DNA of 5,287 bases from assembly GCA_002346305.1 (NCBI GenBank), contig DDZI01000099.1, positions 1-5,287 of the forward strand. Reading direction: 5' to 3'. Both the position numbers and the translations under genes were made by a program. Source of the stretch: Actinobacteria bacterium UBA3012 (GTDB lineage Bacteria; Actinomycetota; Actinomycetes; Nanopelagicales; Nanopelagicaceae). A model generated the notes under the pieces. The model saw nothing but the letters and a program-made list of their open reading frames with translations. It did not search any database and was not told the origin of the DNA. Position 1 is the first letter of the stretch. Each line of letters begins with the position of its first letter. Below, piece after piece: positions 1 to 5,287 of this stretch.

Positions 1-1302
1 GAAGCCGGATCACGTCTGCGTATTAAGCGGATGACTGCTCCTCCTGATTTACGTGAGTTTGATGATCGAATCGCAAATGTTCGACGTGAAAAAGAATCAG
101 CAATTGATGGTCAAGATTTCGAAAAAGCCGCTTCACTTCGCGATAAAGAAAAAACTCTGATTCAAGAAAAAGGTGAGCGCGAGAAGCAATGGAAAGCTGG
201 AGATTTAGATCAGGTTTCAGTTGTCGGCGAAGAAGAGATCGCTGAAGTTCTTGCCGCATCAACCGGTATTCCTATCGTGAAGTTGACTGAAGAAGAGACT
301 TCACGTTTGCTACGCATGGAAGATGAATTACACAAGCGGGTAATCGGTCAAGATCAAGCGATCAAGGCACTTTCACAAGCAATTCGTCGTGCCCGCGCAG
401 GATTGAAAGATCCTAAGCGCCCTGGAGGATCATTTATTTTTGCTGGTCCATCTGGTGTTGGTAAAACTGAACTTTCTCGCACTTTAGCAAGCTTCTTATT
501 TGGTGATGCTGATGCACTTATTCAACTTGATATGAGTGAGTATGCAGAACGCCATACAGTTTCGAGATTGTTTGGTTCACCTCCAGGATATGTTGGTTAT
601 GAAGAGGGCGGACAACTCACCGAGAAAGTTCGACGCCGTCCATTCTCTGTTGTGCTCTTTGATGAGATTGAAAAAGCGCATCCAGATATCTTCAACTCCT
701 TGCTTCAAGTTCTTGAAGATGGGCGCTTAACAGATGCTCAAGGTCGTGTTGTAGATTTCAAAAATACCGTAATCATCATGACTACAAACCTAGGAACCCG
801 TGACATCTCAAAGGGTGCCGGACTTGGGTTTGCGAATAGTGGTGATTCACAAACTTCATACGAGCGGATGCGTAATAAAGTTACGGATGAACTTAAAGCT
901 CACTTCCGTCCTGAATTTTTAAACCGCATTGATGAAATTGTTGTCTTCCATCAATTGACAGAAAAAGAAATCGTTCAAATTGTCGATTTGATGATTGCGT
1001 TGCTTGATGAGCGCTTGAAATCTAAAGATATGGGCATCGAGTTAAAGCCTTCCGCTAAGGAGTTACTAGCTTCTCGCGGTTATGACCCAGTAATGGGAGC
1101 TCGCCCACTTCGCCGCACCATTCAACGCGAGATCGAAGATATTCTTTCTGAGAAGATTTTATTTGGTGAACTAAAAGCCGGTGAAATTATCGTTGTGGAT
1201 ACTGAAGGCGAAGGAGTTGACGCCAAGTTCACTTTTACTGGCGAGCCAAAGAGTTCGACACCAAACACTCCTGAGGATTTGGCCGAAACACCAGCGGTTT
1301 AA
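1..1302 (+). CDS. clpC: ATP-dependent Clp protease ATP-binding subunit ClpC, C-terminal half (5' end cut by the window)
   Basis: ClpC is the AAA+ unfoldase that feeds substrates to the cytoplasmic ClpP peptidase. The frame is open from base 1, and the residues before the first in-window ATG (base 31) continue the family sequence, so that ATG is internal. About 433 of the usual 820-850 residues are present. Numbering from the ATG at 31: a UVR-type coiled segment of the middle domain (about 17-52); D2 Walker A GPSGVGKT (139-146); pore loop GYVG (186-189); Walker B VVLFDE (207-212); sensor-1 N253; a ClpP-docking loop with LGF (265-267); arginine finger R299 in FLNRID; sensor-2 GARPLR (356-361). 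The intact LGF loop separates it from ClpB, which lacks ClpP docking. The tail after about 390 is acidic and proline-rich. Nothing looks broken. In actinobacteria ClpC normally works with ClpP1P2 and is often essential. The promoter lies outside the window. Confidence 0.97.
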   Translation, partial: EAGSRLRIKRMTAPPDLREFDDRIANVRREKESAIDGQDFEKAASLRDKEKTLIQEKGEREKQWKAGDLDQVSVVGEEEIAEVLAASTGIPIVKLTEEETSRLLRMEDELHKRVIGQDQAIKALSQAIRRARAGLKDPKRPGGSFIFAGPSGVGKTELSRTLASFLFGDADALIQLDMSEYAERHTVSRLFGSPPGYVGYEEGGQLTEKVRRRPFSVVLFDEIEKAHPDIFNSLLQVLEDGRLTDAQGRVVDFKNTVIIMTTNLGTRDISKGAGLGFANSGDSQTSYERMRNKVTDELKAHFRPEFLNRIDEIVVFHQLTEKEIVQIVDLMIALLDERLKSKDMGIELKPSAKELLASRGYDPVMGARPLRRTIQREIEDILSEKILFGELKAGEIIVVDTEGEGVDAKFTFTGEPKSSTPNTPEDLAETPAV

Positions 1303-1305
1303 GCT
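1300..1305 (+). promoter_or_regulatory. candidate -10 hexamer TAAGCT for a leaderless SDR transcript
   Basis: TAAGCT fits the actinobacterial -10 pattern TANNNT and ends exactly six bases before the SDR ATG at 1312, which would place transcription start on or next to the A of ATG. No Shine-Dalgarno sequence precedes that ATG. The hexamer includes the clpC stop codon TAA. No convincing -35 is visible, and read-through from clpC could equally supply the transcript. The match rests on three fixed bases, so it is suggestive only. Confidence 0.35.
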
Positions 1306-1311
1306 CCGCAT

Positions 1312-2100
1312 ATGTCCTCATCCGCTTTTGATCTACACGGCAAAGTTGCGGTAGTAACTGGCGGGAATGGTGGCATTGGAGTTGGTTTTGCGCGAGGGTT
1401 TGCAAAATCTGGAGCGAATGTTGCGATCTGGTCGCGCAACATCGAAAAGAGTGCAAAAGCGGTAGCCGAGCTTGAGTCACTTGGAATCCGAGCAGTCGCA
1501 TTCAAGGTAGATGTAAATAATCGAGAAGATATTGATCAAGCCGTAATTGATACGGTGGCGCAACTTGGTTCAATTGATATTTTGGTGGCAAATGCTGGAA
1601 TAAATATTCGTAAAAAGCCACAAGACTTTTCTAAATCAGATTGGAAAGATGTTTTAGACACAAACTTAACTGCCGTTTTTGAGTGCTGCCAAGCTGTCTA
1701 TCCAGAAATGAAAAAGCGTGGTGGCGGAAAAATAATCACAATTGGCTCGATGACAAGTATTTTTGGATTTGGGATAACTCCTGCATATGCCGCGACCAAA
1801 GGAGCGGTAGTCCAATTAGCTAAATCTTTAGCAGTTGCATGGGGTGCAGATAATATTCAAGTAAATGCAGTACTTCCGGGATGGGTCAAAACTGAAATGA
1901 CAACTCAATCGCGTTCGATCCCTGGCCTTGAACAACAAGTAATGCAGAGAACTCCCGCAAATAGGTGGGGGACGGAATCAGATTTTGAGGGCGTGGCCGC
2001 ATTTTTAGGAAGCGCAGCCTCAGATTTTGTCACTGGTATCGCGATACCAGTTGACGGTGGTTTCTCGGGAACTTTGTTTATATTTGACCCACCTATTTAA
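1312..2100 (+). CDS. short-chain dehydrogenase/reductase (classical SDR, KduD/gluconate-5-dehydrogenase-like)
   Basis: A classical SDR of 262 residues, the usual family length, expected to be a soluble NAD(P)-dependent oxidoreductase of alcohols, sugars or keto groups. Visible motifs are the Rossmann glycine motif TGGNGGIG (16-23), NAG (94-96), active-site N118 in DTNLT, catalytic S146, the Y159-x3-K163 pair, PG (189-190), and VDGG near the C-terminus (247-250). W40-S41-R42 follows the second beta strand. An arginine there with no acidic residue usually favours NADP(H) over NAD(H), which is inference. The N-terminus (FDLHGKVAVVTGG) resembles the KduD and gluconate 5-dehydrogenase groups, but the substrate cannot be read from sequence. 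The C-terminus runs about ten residues past VDGGF with a hydrophobic FIFDPPI end. The gene starts nine bases after clpC and ends eight bases before the DoxX-Rieske gene, suggesting an operon. It has no Shine-Dalgarno sequence. Alternatives such as 3-oxoacyl-ACP reductase-like or glucose dehydrogenase-like remain possible. Confidence 0.93.
   Translation: MSSSAFDLHGKVAVVTGGNGGIGVGFARGFAKSGANVAIWSRNIEKSAKAVAELESLGIRAVAFKVDVNNREDIDQAVIDTVAQLGSIDILVANAGINIRKKPQDFSKSDWKDVLDTNLTAVFECCQAVYPEMKKRGGGKIITIGSMTSIFGFGITPAYAATKGAVVQLAKSLAVAWGADNIQVNAVLPGWVKTEMTTQSRSIPGLEQQVMQRTPANRWGTESDFEGVAAFLGSAASDFVTGIAIPVDGGFSGTLFIFDPPI
2032..2051. repeat. perfect 20-base palindrome inside the SDR gene
   Basis: The ten bases ACTGGTATCG are followed directly by their exact reverse complement CGATACCAGT, with no spacer; symmetry breaks at the next base on each side. 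It lies over the codons for SDR residues 241-247 (TGIAIPV), just before VDGG, so coding constraint shapes part of it. It ends 57 bases before the start codon of the DoxX-Rieske gene. It could be a binding site for a dimeric regulator of that gene or a coincidence; no function is shown. Confidence 0.6.
2079..2084 (+). promoter_or_regulatory. possible -10 hexamer TATATT for the DoxX-Rieske gene
   Basis: TATATT differs from TATAAT at one position. It would start transcription near base 2091, leaving a short leader that contains the AAGGAG ribosome binding site. No good -35 is present at the normal 16-18 base spacing. TTGACG at 2051-2056 is a strong -35 look-alike but is 22 bases away, which is too far for a standard promoter. 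The 20-base palindrome lies immediately upstream. The promoter is speculative, since the gene may simply be co-transcribed with the SDR gene. Confidence 0.25.
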
Positions 2101-2104
2101 GGAG
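2099..2104 (+). promoter_or_regulatory. Shine-Dalgarno sequence AAGGAG overlapping the SDR stop codon
   Basis: AAGGAG starts on the last two bases of the SDR TAA stop and ends four bases before the ATG at 2109. It is the only clear Shine-Dalgarno sequence in the window. Its overlap with the upstream stop suggests translational coupling, and it fixes the start of the DoxX-Rieske gene. Confidence 0.8.
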
Positions 2105-2108
2105 AATA

Positions 2109-3032
2109 ATGACTAGCGTTCAAGTCTTTTTCAAAGGGACAATCAAAAGTTGGACGCACCAGAGTTGGAGTGTGCGCTTACTGCGTCTTTGGCTGGGGAT
2201 TACCTTCACTTACGCTGGTCTAGACAAAGCCCTTGACGGAGGATTTCTAAATCCAGAAGCCACCACCTATATTGGCAAGCAGCTTGCCGGATTTGCTCAA
2301 CAATCTCCAATCTCACCTTTGTTAAATAAGATGGTTGAACACGCAACTCTGGTTGGTGTTGGAACTATGGTTGGCGAAATTGCAATTGGCCTAGCGACTC
2401 TTTTCGGAGTCTTACCCTTTTTGGCAGCCATTGCTGGTGCTGGACTTTCAGCATCCCTTTGGCTTTCATCCTCGTTTTATACAACACCTTATTTTTTAGC
2501 CTCAAATACTGCTTACTTAATTATGTGGTTAGTTTTTGCATTGTCAGTCATGCCAAGAAAACGCACAGTTTCAAGAGTCTTAAATGTTGATCGAAGGAGT
2601 GCAATTGGAGTTGGTGTTGTAGGTGTCCTCTCAATCGCATTCGCTGCATTAGGAAATTTCTTTGCTAGACCAGCAAAGATCGTGTCCTCAGGATCAAGAA
2701 TCGTTACAAAAAAAGGTGGAGGTGCCCCAGATAATGCGATTGCGGCAATTTCAGATTTGAATGTAGGAAGTGCGTTGCCGATTAAACTTGCATCAGGGGA
2801 CCCAGGGATTTTAATTCGTACAGATAATGATGAGGTTTGTGCTTTTTCAGCAGTATGTACTCACCAAGGTTGCACTGTTGATTATGACAGTGCAAGCAAA
2901 GAATTGATTTGTCCTTGTCACGGTGCAAGATTTGATCCACTGCAAAAAGGAAAAGCCATTGGTGGACCCACTCGGACTCCGTTAACTGAACTTCCAGTGA
3001 AGATCAGCGATGAATACATCATTTCTTCTTAA
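2109..3032 (+). CDS. DoxX/DoxD-like membrane protein fused to a C-terminal Rieske [2Fe-2S] domain
   Basis: A 307-residue membrane redox protein. By inspection there are four hydrophobic helices at about 24-42, 79-100, 101-122 and 132-148, in the pattern of DoxX or the small DoxD subunit of thiosulfate:quinone oxidoreductase. A basic stretch (149-163) and a fifth helix (about 164-183) follow. The C-terminal domain (about 205-305) has the full Rieske signature: C250-x-H252 and C268-x2-H271 as cluster ligands, with C255 and C270 placed as the disulfide pair of bc1/b6f-type Rieske proteins. GGPTRTPL near 285-292 matches the proline loop. This points to a high-potential cluster outside the membrane and electron exchange with quinone or a soluble partner. 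The D161-R162-R163 segment before helix five resembles a twin-arginine signal. It sits eight bases after the SDR gene behind a strong ribosome binding site. The fold assignment of the Rieske half is firm, the DoxX half likely; substrate and partner are unknown. Confidence 0.9.
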   Translation: MTSVQVFFKGTIKSWTHQSWSVRLLRLWLGITFTYAGLDKALDGGFLNPEATTYIGKQLAGFAQQSPISPLLNKMVEHATLVGVGTMVGEIAIGLATLFGVLPFLAAIAGAGLSASLWLSSSFYTTPYFLASNTAYLIMWLVFALSVMPRKRTVSRVLNVDRRSAIGVGVVGVLSIAFAALGNFFARPAKIVSSGSRIVTKKGGGAPDNAIAAISDLNVGSALPIKLASGDPGILIRTDNDEVCAFSAVCTHQGCTVDYDSASKELICPCHGARFDPLQKGKAIGGPTRTPLTELPVKISDEYIISS

Positions 3033-4396
3033 CGTTCTAAGAGTTTTACTTTCTCTAGAGCTTGTGAAATCCGATGTACTTCAACAATTTCAATTCCAGA
3101 AACTTTGATTTCGCTACCTGCAGGGATCAGTGCACGTTTGAATCCAAGCCGAGCAGCTTCTACTACTCTTTGTTGACCACCGGTTACTTTTCTAATTTCT
3201 CCAGCAAGACCAACTTCGCCAATCGCAATTAAATCTGCAGGCAGTGCTAATCCAACTGCTGCAGATGCAACTGCAAGTGCTGCAGCAAGATCGGCGGCTG
3301 GCTCAGTTAATTTCATTCCACCAACAGTTGCCACATAAACATCTCGGCCAGCTAATTTGGTATTTGCTCGCAACTCGAGAACTGCCAGGGTCATGGCGGT
3401 TCGAGCACTGTCTAATCCACTGGTGACTCGACGAGCGTTTCCGTAGTCGCGATCTTTTTCAACTCCAACTAAAGCCTGAATTTCAGCAACTAGGGCCCGT
3501 CTCCCCTCAAGTGCAACTGTTACGCAAGTGCCAGGAACCGGTTCGGCGTGACGAGTCGTGAAAAGTCCACTTGGATCAGTAACACCTGAAATTCCACCAT
3601 CATGTAAATCAAAACATCCAACTTCATCAGTTGCACCAAATCGATTTTTTATTGATCTAACTAAACGCAACCGTGAATGTCGGTCGCCTTCAAAGTTCAA
3701 GACCACATCTACCAAATGTTCCAATAATCTTGGACCAGCTATTGACCCATCTTTTGTAACGTGACCAACTAAAATTACGGTTATTCCACGATCTTTCGCG
3801 ATTCGAATTGCAGTATTTGCAACTTCGCGCACCTGCGTAACACCACCAGGTGATCCTTCAACAGCGGCACTAGCCATCGTTTGGATTGAATCAATAATTA
3901 ACAAATCTGGCTTGACGGCATCAATGTGCGCAACAACTGCACTCAATTCATTTTCAGCGGCTAACCAGAGTGATGGGTGAATTGCAGAAAGGCGTTCGGC
4001 ACGTAATCTAACTTGCGCGGTAGATTCTTCACCTGTTACATAAAGTGCAGTTAATCCGGTGCGTGCACTCTCGGCTGCGACAGTCAACAGCAAAGTAGAT
4101 TTTCCAACACCGGGTTCTCCAGCAAGTAAGACAACCGCACCAGGAACTAATCCACCACCAAGTGTCCGATCTAACTCTGCAACACCACTTGATCGAGATT
4201 GTGCCGCTGCTAAATCAACTTCACCAATAGGGCGCGCGGTCGCAGTGACCGCTCCTGCGGCTACAACATTAAGTTTGCGAGTTCCCTCATCAATGCTGCC
4301 CCACGCCTGACATTCACCACATCGACCTACCCACTTAGAGGTGCTCCAACCGCATTCTGAACAGCGGAAGGGCTCTTTGAGCGATGCTTTTGCCAT
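3029..4396 (-). CDS. radA: DNA repair protein RadA (Sms)
   Basis: RadA is a RecA-like ATPase and branch-migration helicase that helps process recombination intermediates in DNA repair. The 455-residue product has full family length and order: an N-terminal zinc finger with C12-x2-C15 and C26-x2-C29; Walker A GEPGVGKST (93-101); Walker B LLIIDS (165-170); GHVTKDG (211-217); the RadA-specific KNRFG motif (250-254); and a Lon-protease-like C-terminal domain from about 285. Where Lon has its catalytic serine, this protein reads TEPAAD (364-369), so it is non-proteolytic as usual for RadA. The ATG start fits the family N-terminus (MAKASL before the zinc finger); no Shine-Dalgarno sequence precedes it. 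The gene begins 33 bases after the stop of the cysteine-rich gene on the same strand. It ends convergently with the DoxX-Rieske gene, sharing four bases. All key residues are present. Confidence 0.97.
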   Translation of the reverse strand: MAKASLKEPFRCSECGWSTSKWVGRCGECQAWGSIDEGTRKLNVVAAGAVTATARPIGEVDLAAAQSRSSGVAELDRTLGGGLVPGAVVLLAGEPGVGKSTLLLTVAAESARTGLTALYVTGEESTAQVRLRAERLSAIHPSLWLAAENELSAVVAHIDAVKPDLLIIDSIQTMASAAVEGSPGGVTQVREVANTAIRIAKDRGITVILVGHVTKDGSIAGPRLLEHLVDVVLNFEGDRHSRLRLVRSIKNRFGATDEVGCFDLHDGGISGVTDPSGLFTTRHAEPVPGTCVTVALEGRRALVAEIQALVGVEKDRDYGNARRVTSGLDSARTAMTLAVLELRANTKLAGRDVYVATVGGMKLTEPAADLAAALAVASAAVGLALPADLIAIGEVGLAGEIRKVTGGQQRVVEAARLGFKRALIPAGSEIKVSGIEIVEVHRISQALEKVKLLER

Positions 4397-4402
4397 GTTC
4401 TA

Positions 4403-4408
4403 AGAGTA
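4403..4408 (-). promoter_or_regulatory. candidate -10 hexamer TACTCT for a leaderless radA transcript
   Basis: Read on the minus strand, TACTCT fits TANNNT and is separated from the radA ATG by exactly six bases (TAGAAC), the spacing expected if transcription starts at the start codon. The gap to the upstream gene is only 33 bases and holds no Shine-Dalgarno sequence. No clear -35 is seen at 17 bases. radA could also be carried on a transcript from the upstream gene. Confidence 0.4.
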
Positions 4409-4429
4409 CGACTTACAACTGACCTTTTG

Positions 4430-5263
4430 CTATTCACTCCTTGCGGCGGCCTCTTTGCGAGCCAGAGTTGTAGCCGGATGCTCAAGAAGGAAGGGTAATA
4501 ACTTCGGGGATGCAGCTCGCTTGATTTCCATTCGAGCATCGCAAATTTGCTTCAATTCAGCATAGGCTTTTTTGCCCATCAATTGAGTTAGTTCTGCTTC
4601 ATTTGAGATGTAGACCGGCTCTTTGCCAACATGAGCATCAGAGTTGCTGGTGCAATACCAGTGGAAATCTTCACCACCAGGTCCCCATCCTCGACTTTCG
4701 TATTCGCCAATTACTGTGATTGATACTTCAACATCATCGCCGAGATCTACTTTTTCAAAACTCCGGCGAATTGGTAATTGCCAACACACATCAGGCTTTG
4801 TCTTAACAAAATGGACACCTTCACTTTGGGCAAGATGGTGCAAAACACAACCAAAATCACCGGTAAAACCTTCAGCCGTATGACCTTTTCGGTTTAAGAA
4901 AATGCAACCGTTGTCTACTTTTCGAGTTTTACGATCCCCATCTTCATCTACCTCAGAAATTTTTAACTTCCCACCTTTTTTCTTAGGTTGGGCCTTGTCA
5001 AAGTATTGCCATTGAGACTTCGTTAATTTCTTGGCAAATTTTAGAACACGCTCTTCATCTTTTTTGTCTGAATAAAGAGCACCTTCAGAACAGCAACCAT
5101 CATTTGGACGGTCGGCATAAATTCCCTTGCAGCCATTGCCATAAATGCAGGTCCAATTAGAGGTCAGCCAAGTTAAATCACAACGAAAACGCTCACCAAA
5201 TGGATCTGCGGGATTATCAAATTCGACCCAGTCGCGTGGGAAATCAATTACTACCTCAGGCAT
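4430..5263 (-). CDS. cysteine-rich protein resembling DUF3109/YkgJ putative zinc- or iron-chelating proteins
   Basis: A 277-residue soluble protein with no signal peptide or membrane segment and ten cysteines. Numbered from the ATG at 5263, they are C28, C39, C45, C57-C58, C120, C139, C160, C204 and C241. The FRCDL start, the GCC-x2-G segment, and the later run from C139 to C160 ending in WQLPIRR recall DUF3109, where a comparable C...HLYPIR stretch follows the first cluster; YkgJ-type proteins are named as putative zinc- or iron-chelating. The assignment is from memory of the motif pattern and is moderate. Spacing in the first cluster is wider than the compact YkgJ pattern. A lysine-rich, charged segment (about 88-117) separates the two cysteine groups. 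An in-frame TTG at 5272 would add three residues. The ATG is preferred because a possible -10 overlaps that TTG. Neither start has a Shine-Dalgarno sequence. The function is unknown. It lies upstream of radA on the same strand. Confidence 0.85.
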   Translation of the reverse strand: MPEVVIDFPRDWVEFDNPADPFGERFRCDLTWLTSNWTCIYGNGCKGIYADRPNDGCCSEGALYSDKKDEERVLKFAKKLTKSQWQYFDKAQPKKKGGKLKISEVDEDGDRKTRKVDNGCIFLNRKGHTAEGFTGDFGCVLHHLAQSEGVHFVKTKPDVCWQLPIRRSFEKVDLGDDVEVSITVIGEYESRGWGPGGEDFHWYCTSNSDAHVGKEPVYISNEAELTQLMGKKAYAELKQICDARMEIKRAASPKLLPFLLEHPATTLARKEAAARSE

Positions 5264-5271
5264 AAGGCACA

Positions 5272-5277
5272 AGGGTA
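5272..5277 (-). promoter_or_regulatory. candidate -10 hexamer TACCCT upstream of the cysteine-rich gene
   Basis: On the minus strand TACCCT fits TANNNT and lies eight bases before the ATG at 5263, again without any Shine-Dalgarno sequence between. The spacing is slightly longer than in the two similar cases in this window. The upstream -35 region lies outside the window, so it cannot be judged. Confidence 0.3.
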
Positions 5278-5287
5278 GAGGCTTTTT

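Noticed and set aside
1235..1505. Two overlapping minus-strand open frames (88 and 68 residues) across the clpC-SDR junction
   Set aside because: Both lie antisense to strong coding sequence with clear family motifs, and their translations show no recognisable domain; they are frame shadows.
2051..2084. TTGACG plus TATATT as a standard sigma-70-type promoter
   Set aside because: The spacer is 22 bases, well outside the usual 16-19; only the -10 part is kept as a weak candidate.
3235..3290. Three CTGCAG sites and repeated GCTGCA-like words within about 55 bases
   Set aside because: They follow from alanine- and leucine-rich codons in the RadA Lon-like domain (about residues 370-387), not from a separate repeat.
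3535..3544. Ten-base palindrome GAACCGGTTC inside radA
   Set aside because: Palindromes of this length are expected several times by chance in 5.3 kb, and the symmetry does not extend.
4059..4310. Plus-strand open frame of 83 residues inside radA, and similar frames at 3244-3426, 3558-3764 and 4644-4883
   Set aside because: They are antisense to radA or the cysteine-rich gene, have low-complexity compositions rich in Pro/Ser/Thr/Gln, and have no ribosome binding site.
5270..5272. TTG as the start of the cysteine-rich protein
   Set aside because: It adds only three residues, has no ribosome binding site and overlaps a possible -10 hexamer; the ATG at 5263 fits better, though the choice is not certain.
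5251..5287. CTACC...GGTAG inverted repeat followed by a T-run at the right edge, read on the + strand as a terminator
   Set aside because: The stem is only five pairs with an 18-base loop, and no plus-strand gene ends there; the stretch is the start of a minus-strand gene. What lies beyond the edge is unknown.

Overview
The window looks like chromosomal DNA of a low-GC actinobacterium. ClpC and RadA read as the actinobacterial forms, while the coding sequence is visibly AT-rich for that phylum. A freshwater acI/Nanopelagicales-type planktonic lineage would fit, but this is inference from composition and protein flavour, not a phylogenetic test. There are no signs of insertion sequences, tRNA/rRNA genes, CRISPR arrays or phage genes. 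Coding density is very high: no intergenic gap exceeds about 35 bases, so there is no gene-free stretch of 300 bases.

The left part (1-3032) reads on the + strand. It starts inside clpC, where the window holds the end of the middle domain, the whole second AAA+ module with its ClpP-docking loop, and the C-terminus. Nine bases later comes a short-chain dehydrogenase/reductase of the KduD/gluconate-5-dehydrogenase-like type. Eight bases after that comes a five-helix membrane protein that joins a DoxX/DoxD-like four-helix domain to a C-terminal Rieske [2Fe-2S] domain.

The right part (3029-5263) reads on the - strand. A cysteine-rich protein resembling the DUF3109/YkgJ putative metal-chelating families lies upstream of radA, with a 33-base gap between them. 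radA runs convergently into the Rieske gene. The two stop codons share the four bases TTAA, leaving no room for an intergenic terminator.

Regulatory reading: three of the four visible starts (SDR, radA, cysteine-rich protein) lack a Shine-Dalgarno sequence. Each has a TANNNT hexamer 6, 6 or 8 bases before the ATG, the layout of leaderless actinobacterial transcripts. Only the Rieske gene has a clear AAGGAG. A perfect 20-base palindrome lies inside the SDR gene, just upstream of a possible -10 for the Rieske gene.

Functionally the genes fall into protein quality control (ClpC), recombination repair (RadA), and an uncharacterised redox pair (SDR plus DoxX-Rieske). The best candidate for something poorly described is the DoxX-Rieske fusion. 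It carries an arginine pair before its last helix, suggesting a Sec-then-Tat assembled membrane protein like the QcrA Rieske subunit of actinobacteria.
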